Source: UBA1941 sp046329555
GTDB lineage: Bacteria; Bacteroidota; Bacteroidia; Chitinophagales; LD1
Assembly (NCBI GenBank): GCA_046329555.1
Contig: JAXLUK010000004.1
Coordinates: forward strand, 248,001-312,000
Direction: 5' to 3'
DNA: 64,000 nucleotides
The position numbers were made by a program, and so were the translations under genes. Below, one piece after another: positions 1 through 7,656 of the stretch (within the stretch, counting starts at the first letter, position 1; every line of letters starts with the position of its first letter). Below the pieces are notes generated by a model, which was not told the origin of the DNA, searched no databases, and was given only the letters and a program-made list of their open reading frames with translations.

Positions 1-275
1 ATGAAGTTCTTGATCAAATGACCAAGCGACAGTGGAATTTGAATGGCCTGCATAAGCCGGCTTGTTTTCACTTGGCGGTTACGTTGCGGCATACCCAGCC
101 CGGCGTAGCCGAAAAATTTATTGCTGATTTAAAAGAAAGTGTAGCCTTTGTAAAAGCCAATCCCGGCCAAAAAGAAGGCATGGCGCCAGTTTACGGCATG
201 GCTTCCAGCTTGCCCTTCCGCGGGATGGTGAGCGATATTTTAAAGCAATACATGGATGTAGTGTACAAAATATAA
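1..275 (+). CDS. C-terminal part of a PLP-dependent sphingosine-1-phosphate-lyase-like decarboxylase (5' end outside window)
   Basis: The reading frame is already open at base 3 and stops at 273-275, so this is only the last ~90 residues. The segment WNLNGLHKP, the LRHTQPGVAEKFIADL stretch and the ending APVYGMASSLPFRGMVSDIL match the C-terminal domain of the sphingosine-1-phosphate lyase / group II PLP decarboxylase family, where human SGPL1 has WNLNQLQFP and IYGMAQ at the same places. Members cleave phosphorylated sphingoid bases to a fatty aldehyde and phosphoethanolamine. Many Bacteroidota make sphingolipids, so the assignment suits the host. The PLP lysine lies outside the window, so the substrate stays an inference; another amino-acid decarboxylase of the same fold is possible. 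Confidence 0.75.
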   Translation, partial: EVLDQMTKRQWNLNGLHKPACFHLAVTLRHTQPGVAEKFIADLKESVAFVKANPGQKEGMAPVYGMASSLPFRGMVSDILKQYMDVVYKI

Positions 276-296
276 CTTCGCCCGAAAATCCATCCA

Positions 297-1076
297 TTGT
301 CAGGCATCGCTTTACTTAGTGCTATTCCTATCCGAAAAGAACCTTCGCACCGTAGCGAAATGGTGAGTCAGTTATTGTTTGGTGAAGGCTATGATGTTAC
401 CGAATCAAAAGAAGACTGGATCAAGGTAAAGTGTTGGTATGATGGTTATGAAGGATGGATGGACAAAGCACAATCTCGCACGCTGGCGCCGCGCGATGTC
501 TCCTCCTTGAAGTCTACCCCCTCAGGTATTGCCTTGGAAGTAGTCAACAGCGCCACCAGTCCGGAACGCGCCATAACGGTGGTTAATGGCAGCTCATTGC
601 CGGGATACGATGGCATGAATTTCAAAATTGGGAACGAGAAATTCATCTATAACGGACAGGCGCTTTTACCGGGACAAATAGTACCTGGTGGTCCGATCAG
701 TATGCTGGAAAAAATTGCGCTCCGTTACCTTCATGCCCCGTATTTATGGGGTGGGCGTTCTCCTTTTGGAATCGATTGTTCTGGATTAACCCAAGTGGTG
801 TTTAAATGTTTAGGGGTGGCCTTGCCACGCGATGCCTACCAACAGGCAGAAATGGGAACCACCTTAAATTTTGTTGAAGAAACACAGCCGGGCGATTTGG
901 CATTCTTTCATAATCCGGAAGGTAAGATAACCCATGTAGGTATCATCTTAAAAGACCAGCAAATCATTCATGCATCGGGGCGGGTGCGTATCGACCGATT
1001 TGATCACTTTGGCATCTACCGGCAAGAGACGAAGAAGTACTCTCATCAGTTGAAACTGCTCAAAAGGGTGCTCTAA
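297..1076 (+). CDS. SH3b + NlpC/P60 (C40) cell-wall peptidase
   Basis: 259 residues from a TTG start; the only in-frame stop upstream is the terminator of the previous gene, and the first in-frame ATG would cut into the conserved SH3b region, so TTG is preferred. Residues ~1-65 resemble an SH3b domain (YDGYEGWMD). Residues ~135-259 are the NlpC/P60 catalytic domain with Cys161 (GIDCSGL), His213 (THVGII) and a polar third position near His225 (HASGRVRID). The family hydrolyses gamma-D-Glu-diamino acid bonds in peptidoglycan peptides. No clear signal peptide is visible, so it may act on recycled muropeptides in the cytoplasm, as some Bacteroidota relatives are thought to do. The gap to the upstream gene is 21 bp, which allows co-transcription. 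Confidence 0.85.
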   Translation: MSGIALLSAIPIRKEPSHRSEMVSQLLFGEGYDVTESKEDWIKVKCWYDGYEGWMDKAQSRTLAPRDVSSLKSTPSGIALEVVNSATSPERAITVVNGSSLPGYDGMNFKIGNEKFIYNGQALLPGQIVPGGPISMLEKIALRYLHAPYLWGGRSPFGIDCSGLTQVVFKCLGVALPRDAYQQAEMGTTLNFVEETQPGDLAFFHNPEGKITHVGIILKDQQIIHASGRVRIDRFDHFGIYRQETKKYSHQLKLLKRVL

Positions 1077-1083
1077 TCCACCA

Positions 1084-2298
1084 TTATGCTAACATCCTGA
1101 TAGCCTTTTCCAATGCGGTAATAAATCGATCAATTTCTTGGGCTGTATTGTAGAATGCAAAGGAAGCACGACAAGTTCCTTCTATACCCAAACGATCCAT
1201 TAACGGCTGGCAACAATGGCTACCCGTTCTGATGGCAATACCTTGTTTATCCAACAAAATACCTAAATCATAGGCATGTATGCCATCCACATTAAACGAA
1301 ATGACACTGCACTTATTCGCCGCAGTGCCTACTAACTGCACCCGTTCCACCTTTTTCATTTCTTCGGTGGCGTAAAGAAGCAGCTGATTTTCATAATGCG
1401 CTATGTGGTTTAGCCCAATGTGGCGCAAATAATCAACTGCTGCTCCCAATCCAATGGCGCCGGCAATATGGGGTGTTCCTGCTTCAAATTTGTACGGCAA
1501 ATCCTGAAAGGTGGTACCGGAAACCGAAACCGTTTTAATCATCTCACCGCCGCTCATAAAAGGCAACATTTCCTTCAGCAGCGCTTCTTTCCCATACAAC
1601 ACCCCGATACCAGTTGGCCCCAACATTTTATGCGCACTAAAGCCCAGAAAATCGCAATCCAGCGTACTTACATCTACTTGTTGATGAGGCAATGCCTGCG
1701 CGCCATCTATAAAAACCACTGCACCTACACCATGTGCCGCGGCGATTATTTCCTGCACCGGATGAATAGTTCCCAAGGCATTAGATACATAGGCTACTGA
1801 TACCAGTTTTGTTTTGGGCGACAACATCTGGTGAAAAATATCCATTCGCAGCGTACCCTCAGGTGTAAAGGGAATAATTTTCAAGGTTGCCTTCCGCTCT
1901 TCACACAATAATTGCCAGGGAACAAAGTTGCTGTGGTGTTCCATTTCACTAACCACCACCTCATCCCCTTCATGGATGAACTTCCTGCCATAACCGTACG
2001 CAACCAAATTAACCGCCTCCGTAGTTCCGCGTACAAAATTGATTTCATGGGAACCCGAGCCGATATGCTGCGCAATTTTACTTCGGCTGGCTTCATAAGC
2101 CTCTGTTGCCTGATGCGCCAGATGATGCGCACCGCGGTGAATGTTGGCATTGGTATGCTGGTAATAATTGGCAATCGCCTGGATGACCTGCACCGGTTTT
2201 TGTGAAGTGGCGGCGTTGTCAAAATAAACCAATGGGTGACCGTTTACCGTTTCGTTCAGAATAGGAAAATCACGGCGAATTGCTTGCACATCGAACAT
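1084..2298 (-). CDS. sufS: Cysteine desulfurase, SufS type (class V aminotransferase fold)
   Basis: 404 residues, normal for SufS. The PLP lysine is Lys224 (FSAHKMLGPTG) and the persulfide-forming cysteine lies in RTGSHCCQPLM (Cys362/Cys363), followed by the family ending TCRASFAFYNT. It moves sulfur from cysteine to the SUF scaffold for Fe-S cluster assembly. No other suf gene is adjacent, so the rest of the pathway must be elsewhere. A perfect TAnnTTTG box (TATCTTTG on the minus strand, 2303-2310) sits 4 bases before the ATG, predicting a leaderless transcript. It converges on the NlpC/P60 gene. Confidence 0.95.
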   Translation of the reverse strand: MFDVQAIRRDFPILNETVNGHPLVYFDNAATSQKPVQVIQAIANYYQHTNANIHRGAHHLAHQATEAYEASRSKIAQHIGSGSHEINFVRGTTEAVNLVAYGYGRKFIHEGDEVVVSEMEHHSNFVPWQLLCEERKATLKIIPFTPEGTLRMDIFHQMLSPKTKLVSVAYVSNALGTIHPVQEIIAAAHGVGAVVFIDGAQALPHQQVDVSTLDCDFLGFSAHKMLGPTGIGVLYGKEALLKEMLPFMSGGEMIKTVSVSGTTFQDLPYKFEAGTPHIAGAIGLGAAVDYLRHIGLNHIAHYENQLLLYATEEMKKVERVQLVGTAANKCSVISFNVDGIHAYDLGILLDKQGIAIRTGSHCCQPLMDRLGIEGTCRASFAFYNTAQEIDRFITALEKAIRMLA

Positions 2299-2302
2299 GC
2301 CG

Positions 2303-2310
2303 CAAAGATA
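2303..2310 (-). promoter_or_regulatory. -7 box of sufS (TATCTTTG), 4 bases before ATG
   Basis: On the minus strand the box matches the Bacteroidota -7 consensus TAnnTTTG exactly and is separated from the ATG at 2298 by four bases. With the usual spacing to the start site, transcription would begin at the ATG itself. No clear -33 TTG is seen at the expected spacing. Confidence 0.55.
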
Positions 2311-2409
2311 GGCTAAATCAGCGGTTCAGGATAATCAATACAGGTAAATCATTGGCCGTAAAATTCAGGTCGTTGGCTGTTTTTTGCTTGAATAGTAGTG
2401 TAACGGCAC

Positions 2410-2417
2410 TACTTTTG
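2410..2417 (+). promoter_or_regulatory. -7 box (TACTTTTG) for the secreted hydrolase gene
   Basis: Exact TAnnTTTG match, 13 bases before the ATG at 2431. A TTG at 2388-2390 lies 19 bases upstream, which is the normal spacing of the Bacteroidota -33 element. Confidence 0.6.
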
Positions 2418-2430
2418 CAAAACAAATCAC

Positions 2431-3654
2431 ATGCGCTCCGCTTTCTTACTCCTATTTACGCTAATCGCGATGCTGTCGAGGGCAGCAGGCGAGTTACAGG
2501 AATTTTCGCTGGTGAAGCATTTTTCTGCTGATGAAATGAAGCAGTTCTTTGATGAACTGCGCATCCCGCGAATGTTTTTAGGAGCAAAAGATGGGGTGGC
2601 CGTGTACGAGATAATCTATACTACCACGTATGCCGACAGCACGCCCGTATTGGCTTCGGGCTTACTTTATGTTCCACTTCAGTTAAACCGTCCGCTGCCC
2701 ACTTTAATCTATAACCACGGCACGCAAATTTGCCGCGACCGCGTTTTCAATGGCCGCGATGAACAAACCATTTGTCTGGGTTTCGCCACCGATGGCTATC
2801 TGGTGCTGTGTCCTGACTATGTGGGCATGGGAAAGGGCGAACGCACCCATCTCTACCTGAACGCCTTTACAGAAGCGCATGCCAGCGTGGACATGCTGAT
2901 TAGTGTGGATACCTTGCTACCGAAACTAGGGGCTGCTCGCAGCAAAGAACTCTTCCTTAGCGGTTACTCTCAAGGTGGTCATGCCAGTATGGCTACTCAC
3001 AAACTGCTTCAGGAGGAATATCACGATCGCTTTCCGGTAACCGCGGCATCACCCATGAGTGGGCCGTATGATATTCATCAAACCGTGTATGGCGAACGTT
3101 ACAAAAGTTATAGGTATCCGGGCTACCTGATGATGTTGTTGCAGTCATTTGTAGAAAGTCATCATTCTATGCTGAAAATGCAGGAAATTCTGCGCGCACC
3201 GTACAATCAGAATATCCCGCCACTGATGAATGGTGCCTGGCCCATGAATGTCATAGATGCCTACTTGCCAGATACCGCTTTCAGATGCGTAACCGACAAT
3301 TTTTTGAAGGAATTTGAAACCGATGAACAATCGCCATTCAGAAGATATTTGAAAGAAAACAATGTATTCGACTGGAAGCCAGAAGCCCCAACCCAATTGT
3401 GCTTCTGTGATGGCGATAAGCAAGTAACGTATAAAAACTCAATTACCGCATTTCAAACCATGCGCAGGAACGGAAGCGACAAGGTAGAATTGATGCGTGC
3501 CGGAAAGAAATTCGACCACTTCAACTGTGCCCTGTTCGCCATCATGTATACCAAGATGTACTTTGATGGATTTCGCCAGGGACATCCTGGTTCACACGGC
3601 CCCTATTTTCAACGACTGGTGCTTCGCATGGGCCGGCTGATTCACAAGAAGTAA
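2431..3654 (+). CDS. Secreted alpha/beta hydrolase (lipase/esterase-like)
   Basis: 407 residues with an N-terminal signal peptide (about 20 residues ending near AAG). The fold carries NHGT at ~95 (oxyanion region), the nucleophile elbow GYSQGGH with Ser180, a likely acid in FCDGDK (Asp327 or Asp329) and a likely His363 in KFDHFNCA. The GYSQGG elbow and overall length resemble secretory lipases and periplasmic peptidase-like hydrolases. Substrate unknown; esters of fatty acids or xenobiotics are possible. The gene abuts the convergent Nudix gene with no spacer. Confidence 0.75.
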   Translation: MRSAFLLLFTLIAMLSRAAGELQEFSLVKHFSADEMKQFFDELRIPRMFLGAKDGVAVYEIIYTTTYADSTPVLASGLLYVPLQLNRPLPTLIYNHGTQICRDRVFNGRDEQTICLGFATDGYLVLCPDYVGMGKGERTHLYLNAFTEAHASVDMLISVDTLLPKLGAARSKELFLSGYSQGGHASMATHKLLQEEYHDRFPVTAASPMSGPYDIHQTVYGERYKSYRYPGYLMMLLQSFVESHHSMLKMQEILRAPYNQNIPPLMNGAWPMNVIDAYLPDTAFRCVTDNFLKEFETDEQSPFRRYLKENNVFDWKPEAPTQLCFCDGDKQVTYKNSITAFQTMRRNGSDKVELMRAGKKFDHFNCALFAIMYTKMYFDGFRQGHPGSHGPYFQRLVLRMGRLIHKK

Positions 3655-4266
3655 TCAGGGAATAATAGCATTGATTAACGGATACATCAACGGACGTAAT
3701 GCTTCTATTTTTACCCTATCGGCCCAAATTGCCTCGTCAATATCTTCTTCAGTTTGCGGCTTAAGCTGATGCTGGCCTGGCAAAGCAGACATATCGAACC
3801 AGTGCGTTTCCTTGATACACTTCTTCCCCTTTAAAACATAGGCGTGGTAGGTCACCATGGCTTCGCCGGTAACGGGTGCCACGCGTACACCAGTTTCTTC
3901 TTCCACCTCTCGCTGCGCCGCGGCAATAATTTTCTCGCCTTTATCCACCTTTCCCTTGGGCAAATCCCAAAAACCGCGTCTATAAATCAATAATAATTGC
4001 CCTGTTTCATTTCTAACTAAACCACCGGCGGCAACAATACCATTGGCCACATCAAAAATTGATTCCAGGGTTTCAGCCACATGCGGTGTCACAAGTAATA
4101 CATTGCCATCTGCAGGTTCAAACAACTGATGCGGATTCATCCTAAAAGCAAATACCGCATCTTCATCAGTTATCACATGATGAAATTCGTTAGTGTGAGG
4201 TGGCATTTCTGCTGCTATCAACAGCTTGCTGTTATTGAAAAATATGGTGGTTGCTGAAGGATTCAT
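3655..4266 (-). CDS. Nudix hydrolase
   Basis: 203 residues. The Nudix box is complete at ~105-127 (G-x5-E-x7-REVEEETGV), so the metal-binding glutamates are intact. A preceding FWDLPKGK is typical of diphosphoinositol-polyphosphate/Ap4A-type Nudix proteins. An extra N-terminal region of ~75 residues precedes the catalytic domain. Substrate cannot be read from the sequence; NDP-X compounds are the family norm. It is divergent from pyrE with only 12 bp between the two start codons, so each promoter must overlap the other gene or its start. Confidence 0.85.
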   Translation of the reverse strand: MNPSATTIFFNNSKLLIAAEMPPHTNEFHHVITDEDAVFAFRMNPHQLFEPADGNVLLVTPHVAETLESIFDVANGIVAAGGLVRNETGQLLLIYRRGFWDLPKGKVDKGEKIIAAAQREVEEETGVRVAPVTGEAMVTYHAYVLKGKKCIKETHWFDMSALPGQHQLKPQTEEDIDEAIWADRVKIEALRPLMYPLINAIIP

Positions 4267-4274
4267 TTTATTTG
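4267..4274 (+). promoter_or_regulatory. -7-like box (TTTATTTG) of pyrE, 4 bases before ATG
   Basis: TTTATTTG differs from TAnnTTTG only at its second base and ends 4 bases before the pyrE ATG (4279). It lies in the 12-bp spacer and the start region of the divergent Nudix gene. The same variant box with similar spacing precedes the genes at 26824 and 30254. Confidence 0.45.
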
Positions 4275-4278
4275 TTCA

Positions 4279-4920
4279 ATGATTTACAACAATGTGGTAG
4301 CGCGCGAAGTTGCCGAATACCTGCTGGAAATAAAAGCGGTAGTGCTGCAGCCTGCAGAACCTTTTACGTGGGCTTCCGGATGGCAAAGTCCGATATACTG
4401 CGACAACCGCAAAACGCTGTCCTATCCTAAAGTTCGGAATTTTATTAAAACTGCTTTTGCAGATATCATTTCCGAAGAATTTAAACAAACTGAAGTCATT
4501 GCCGGGGTAGCTACAGCCGGCATTCCACACGGCGTGTTGGTAGCCGATGTGCTGAACCTGCCATTTGTTTATGTGCGCGACAAGGCGAAAAGTCACGGAT
4601 TAGAAAACCAAATTGAAGGACATTTGGAAAAGGGCCAGAAGGTGTTGGTGATAGAAGACCTGATTTCTACTGGCGGCAGTTCACTGAAAGCGGTAACGGC
4701 CCTCCGCGAAGCCGGGGCGGAAGTATTGGGGCTAGGCGCCATTTTCAGCTATGGATTTGAAGCGGCCAGCAAAGCTTTTGAAGCCGCCGCCTGCAGGCGA
4801 TTCACCCTTTCTAACTATAACGTCTTAATTGAACGCGCTATCGCCAATCAATACGTTACCGAAAAGCAACGCGATGCGCTGCTGGCATGGTATCAGCAAC
4901 CTGAAAACTGGAAGCCGTAA
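4279..4920 (+). CDS. pyrE: Orotate phosphoribosyltransferase
   Basis: 213 residues, standard length. The N-terminus with FTWASGW and PIYCDNRKTLSYP is characteristic of the enzyme, and the PRPP-binding loop VLVIEDLISTGGSS occupies ~123-135. It converts orotate and PRPP to orotidine 5'-phosphate in pyrimidine synthesis in the cytoplasm. The ATG at 4279 is the start expected from homologues. It ends 3 bp before the stop of convergent gyrB. Confidence 0.95.
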   Translation: MIYNNVVAREVAEYLLEIKAVVLQPAEPFTWASGWQSPIYCDNRKTLSYPKVRNFIKTAFADIISEEFKQTEVIAGVATAGIPHGVLVADVLNLPFVYVRDKAKSHGLENQIEGHLEKGQKVLVIEDLISTGGSSLKAVTALREAGAEVLGLGAIFSYGFEAASKAFEAAACRRFTLSNYNVLIERAIANQYVTEKQRDALLAWYQQPENWKP

Positions 4921-4923
4921 CAC

Positions 4924-6900
4924 TTATGCGTCAACGCGGGCGTATTTCGCATTAGCTTCAATAAACTCACGGCGCGGTGGTACTTCATCTCCCATCAGCA
5001 TACTGAAAATGTGATCGGCGGCTGCCGCGCTTTCAATAGTAACCCGCTTCAGTGTGCGGGTTGCCGGGTTCATAGTGGTTTCCCACAATTGTTCTGCATT
5101 CATTTCACCCAAGCCTTTGTAACGCTGCACCACCACGCTGTCGGTGCTTCCTCCTTTGGCCAGTCGTAAAGTGGCTGCTTCGCGCTGCTGATCGTTCCAG
5201 CAGTATTCCTGGTCTTTCCCTTTCTTTACTAAGTACAATGGCGGTTGGGCGATGTAGATGAACCCTTTTTCCACCAAATCCTTCATATAGCGGAAATAGA
5301 AAGTAAGAATCAACGTGGTGATGTGCGAACCATCCACATCGGCATCACACATAATCACAATTTTATGATAACGTAAACCCGATACATCCAGCGCTTTATT
5401 ATCTTCTGCCGTACCAATTTTTACTCCCAGCGCAGTGAACATGTTACGAATCTCCTGATTCTCGTAAATCTGATGTTCTAACGCCTTCTCCACGTTCAGA
5501 ATCTTTCCGCGCAGGGGAAGAATGGCCTGAAAGTTACGGTCGCGACCTTGCTTCGCCGTTCCACCCGCCGAATCTCCTTCCACCAAAAATATCTCACTTT
5601 CTGCAGGATCTTTACTAGAGCAATCTGCCAGCTTACCGGGTAATCCACCACCGCTAAAAGCGCCTTTGCGCTGCACCATTTCGCGTGCTTTACGGGCGGC
5701 ATGGCGGGCCGTAGCAGCTAAAACCACCTTATCAAAAATCAGCTTGGCTTGCTTCGGATTTTCTTCCAGATAATGATTCAGAACATCTGCAAAAATACTT
5801 TCTACAATACCCGATACTTCATTGTTACCCAGCTTGGTTTTGGTTTGACCTTCAAACTGCGGTTCAGGCACTTTTACAGAAACAATGGCGGTTAAGCCTT
5901 CGCGGAAATCGTCGCCTACAATTTCTACTTTCAATTTTTCAAACAACTTATTCTTATCGCCATACGATTTGAACGTACGCGTGAGGGCGCGCCGGAAACC
6001 GGCCACATGGGTACCCCCTTCAATCGTGTTAATGTTGTTGACATAAGAAAATACATTCTCGCTATAGGAAGTGTTGTATTGCAAGGCCACTTCCACAGCC
6101 ACATTATCGCGCGCGCCTTCCACATGAATAGGCACAGGAATCAAGGGCTCCCGGGTACTATCCAGGTATTTTACGAATTCAGTCAATCCACCGGTACTGA
6201 AAAACGCTTCAGACCGAAATTCGCCTGACTCCTTCTTGTCGCGCTCATCCGTCAATGTGATATGAATGCCTTTATTTAAGTAGGCTAACTCTCGTAAACG
6301 GGCTGCCAGCGTTTCGTAATTATAAACGGTAGCCTGGAAAATAGTGTCATCGGGTTGGAAGGTAACAATGGTTCCGCGATAATCGGAAGTACCTACTTCT
6401 TTCACCGCATATAGTGGTTTACCGATGCTGTATTCCTGTTCGTAACGCTTACCACCGCGGTGAACCTGCACTTTCAAGTGGGTAGAAAGCGCATTCACGC
6501 AACTTACGCCCACCCCGTGCAGACCTCCGGAAACCTTGTAAGAGTCTTTATCAAATTTACCGCCGGCATGTAACACCGTCATCACCACTTCCAGCGCGCT
6601 GCGACCCTCTTTTTCATGCATATCTACCGGAATACCGCGACCGTCATCTTTCACGCTGATAGAATTGCCCTCGTGGATGGTAACAAAGATATTCTTGCAA
6701 TATCCGGCTAACGCTTCATCAATCGAATTGTCAACTACTTCATATACCAGGTGATGCAAACCTTTTACGCCTACATCGCCAATATACATGGCCGGGCGCT
6801 TGCGCACCGCTTCCAATCCTTCCAGTACCTGAATAGAACTTGCACCGTAGTCCTTCTTTTCTTTCACCAAATCCATTTCTTCTGCAGTATTTGTACTCAT
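4924..6900 (-). CDS. gyrB: DNA gyrase subunit B
   Basis: 658 residues. The GHKL ATPase has EVVDN (54-58), DDGRGIP (85-91) and GGLHGVG (125-131). The TOPRIM domain has EGDSAGG followed by PLRGKILNVEKA and the DADVDGSHI acidic metal site, and the C-terminus has QRYKGLGEMN. The short C-terminal region is normal for this phylum. Together with GyrA it introduces negative supercoils. A -7-like TATCTTCG box (6923-6930, minus strand) lies 22 bases before the ATG. ParE would share these motifs, but the length and KGLGEMNAEQLWETTM ending favour GyrB. Confidence 0.93.
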   Translation of the reverse strand: MSTNTAEEMDLVKEKKDYGASSIQVLEGLEAVRKRPAMYIGDVGVKGLHHLVYEVVDNSIDEALAGYCKNIFVTIHEGNSISVKDDGRGIPVDMHEKEGRSALEVVMTVLHAGGKFDKDSYKVSGGLHGVGVSCVNALSTHLKVQVHRGGKRYEQEYSIGKPLYAVKEVGTSDYRGTIVTFQPDDTIFQATVYNYETLAARLRELAYLNKGIHITLTDERDKKESGEFRSEAFFSTGGLTEFVKYLDSTREPLIPVPIHVEGARDNVAVEVALQYNTSYSENVFSYVNNINTIEGGTHVAGFRRALTRTFKSYGDKNKLFEKLKVEIVGDDFREGLTAIVSVKVPEPQFEGQTKTKLGNNEVSGIVESIFADVLNHYLEENPKQAKLIFDKVVLAATARHAARKAREMVQRKGAFSGGGLPGKLADCSSKDPAESEIFLVEGDSAGGTAKQGRDRNFQAILPLRGKILNVEKALEHQIYENQEIRNMFTALGVKIGTAEDNKALDVSGLRYHKIVIMCDADVDGSHITTLILTFYFRYMKDLVEKGFIYIAQPPLYLVKKGKDQEYCWNDQQREAATLRLAKGGSTDSVVVQRYKGLGEMNAEQLWETTMNPATRTLKRVTIESAAAADHIFSMLMGDEVPPRREFIEANAKYARVDA

Positions 6901-6922
6901 GCTATCCCTTTTTTCGGGTGCC

Positions 6923-6930
6923 CGAAGATA
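6923..6930 (-). promoter_or_regulatory. -7-like box (TATCTTCG) of gyrB
   Basis: Minus-strand TATCTTCG, one base off TAnnTTTG, 22 bases before the ATG. No good -33 element is visible. Confidence 0.4.
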
Positions 6931-7090
6931 GGATTTTTGAGGGGGAATTTTATGGTAAAATTTGTTAGTAAGTCGGTTAAAGCCGGCATTAGCTTAGTAA
7001 ACAGAAAAAGTACTCCCAAGGATTTGGTTTTTACAAACCTTTGATTTTCTGTATATAAAAAGCCTTGCTTATGATTCTATTTACCAGCCA

Positions 7091-7480
7091 TCCTCCAGCG
7101 CGTTAGAGGTTCTCCGCGTTAAGGGGAGCCATGTTGTTGGCGTTGTGAAACAATTGAAAACAGAAAAACAAATGGTCTCTGCCCGAATCTACGTGGATCA
7201 TGGCAGTGAACTTGTCTATAAAAATCTGGACCGCTGGGCCAATGAAAATAATGTTACCCTAGATTTCTCAAGGCCCGAAAAACTTACCGATAATCCTCAG
7301 CGAATCGTTCAACGGGAATTTTCAAGATTGATATTAGAAGGTAAATTGGTTCCTTTCTTTGGAAGATGCTATTGAAAAATTGACGCATTCAAAGAAGAAC
7401 ATAATAACTACTAGCCGCATAGTTCATGGAATGGGTTAAGCCCGATGCTAGTTGTTGAAAAAGTAAAAAAGACCCGAATA
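7091..7480 (+). pseudogene. Decayed IS3-family transposase (OrfB, integrase core) remnant
   Basis: The frame starting near 7091 reads through VDHGSE and LDRWANENNVTLDFSRP, which match the DDE integrase core of IS3-family OrfB (expected VDNGSEF; the catalytic Asp is kept). After LTDN at about 7293 the match moves to frame 3 (SFNGNFQD from 7305) with stops TGA at 7329 and TAG at 7335, then WFLSLEDAIEK to 7379. A single-base loss shifts the match back to frame 2 (DAFKEEHNN from 7382), which has TAG at 7412 where Arg is expected before PHSSWNGLSP. At least two frameshifts and three stops show it is dead. The upstream OrfA and both terminal repeats were not found. The stretch between 6931 and 7090 holds nothing recognisable. 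Confidence 0.8.
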
Positions 7481-7656
7481 TCTCTACTTTATCGCTGTCT
7501 TAAATTGGGTGGGCAATCATTAGTTCATTCACTAGTTTTAACCTATCTTAGTTTAAAGGGGGGCTCCACCAGACATTTGAACGGTTTGAGCAGCGGATTC
7601 TATTTATTCGAGTTCGCGAATGAGGTAAAAGTCATTACAGGAAAATTGATTTTAAA

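Noticed and set aside
1420..1800. 126-codon frame on the plus strand inside sufS
   Set aside because: Antisense shadow of a well-supported gene; no family features.
1881..2222. Minus-strand frame overlapping sufS
   Set aside because: Out-of-frame translation of sufS with arginine-rich low-quality sequence.
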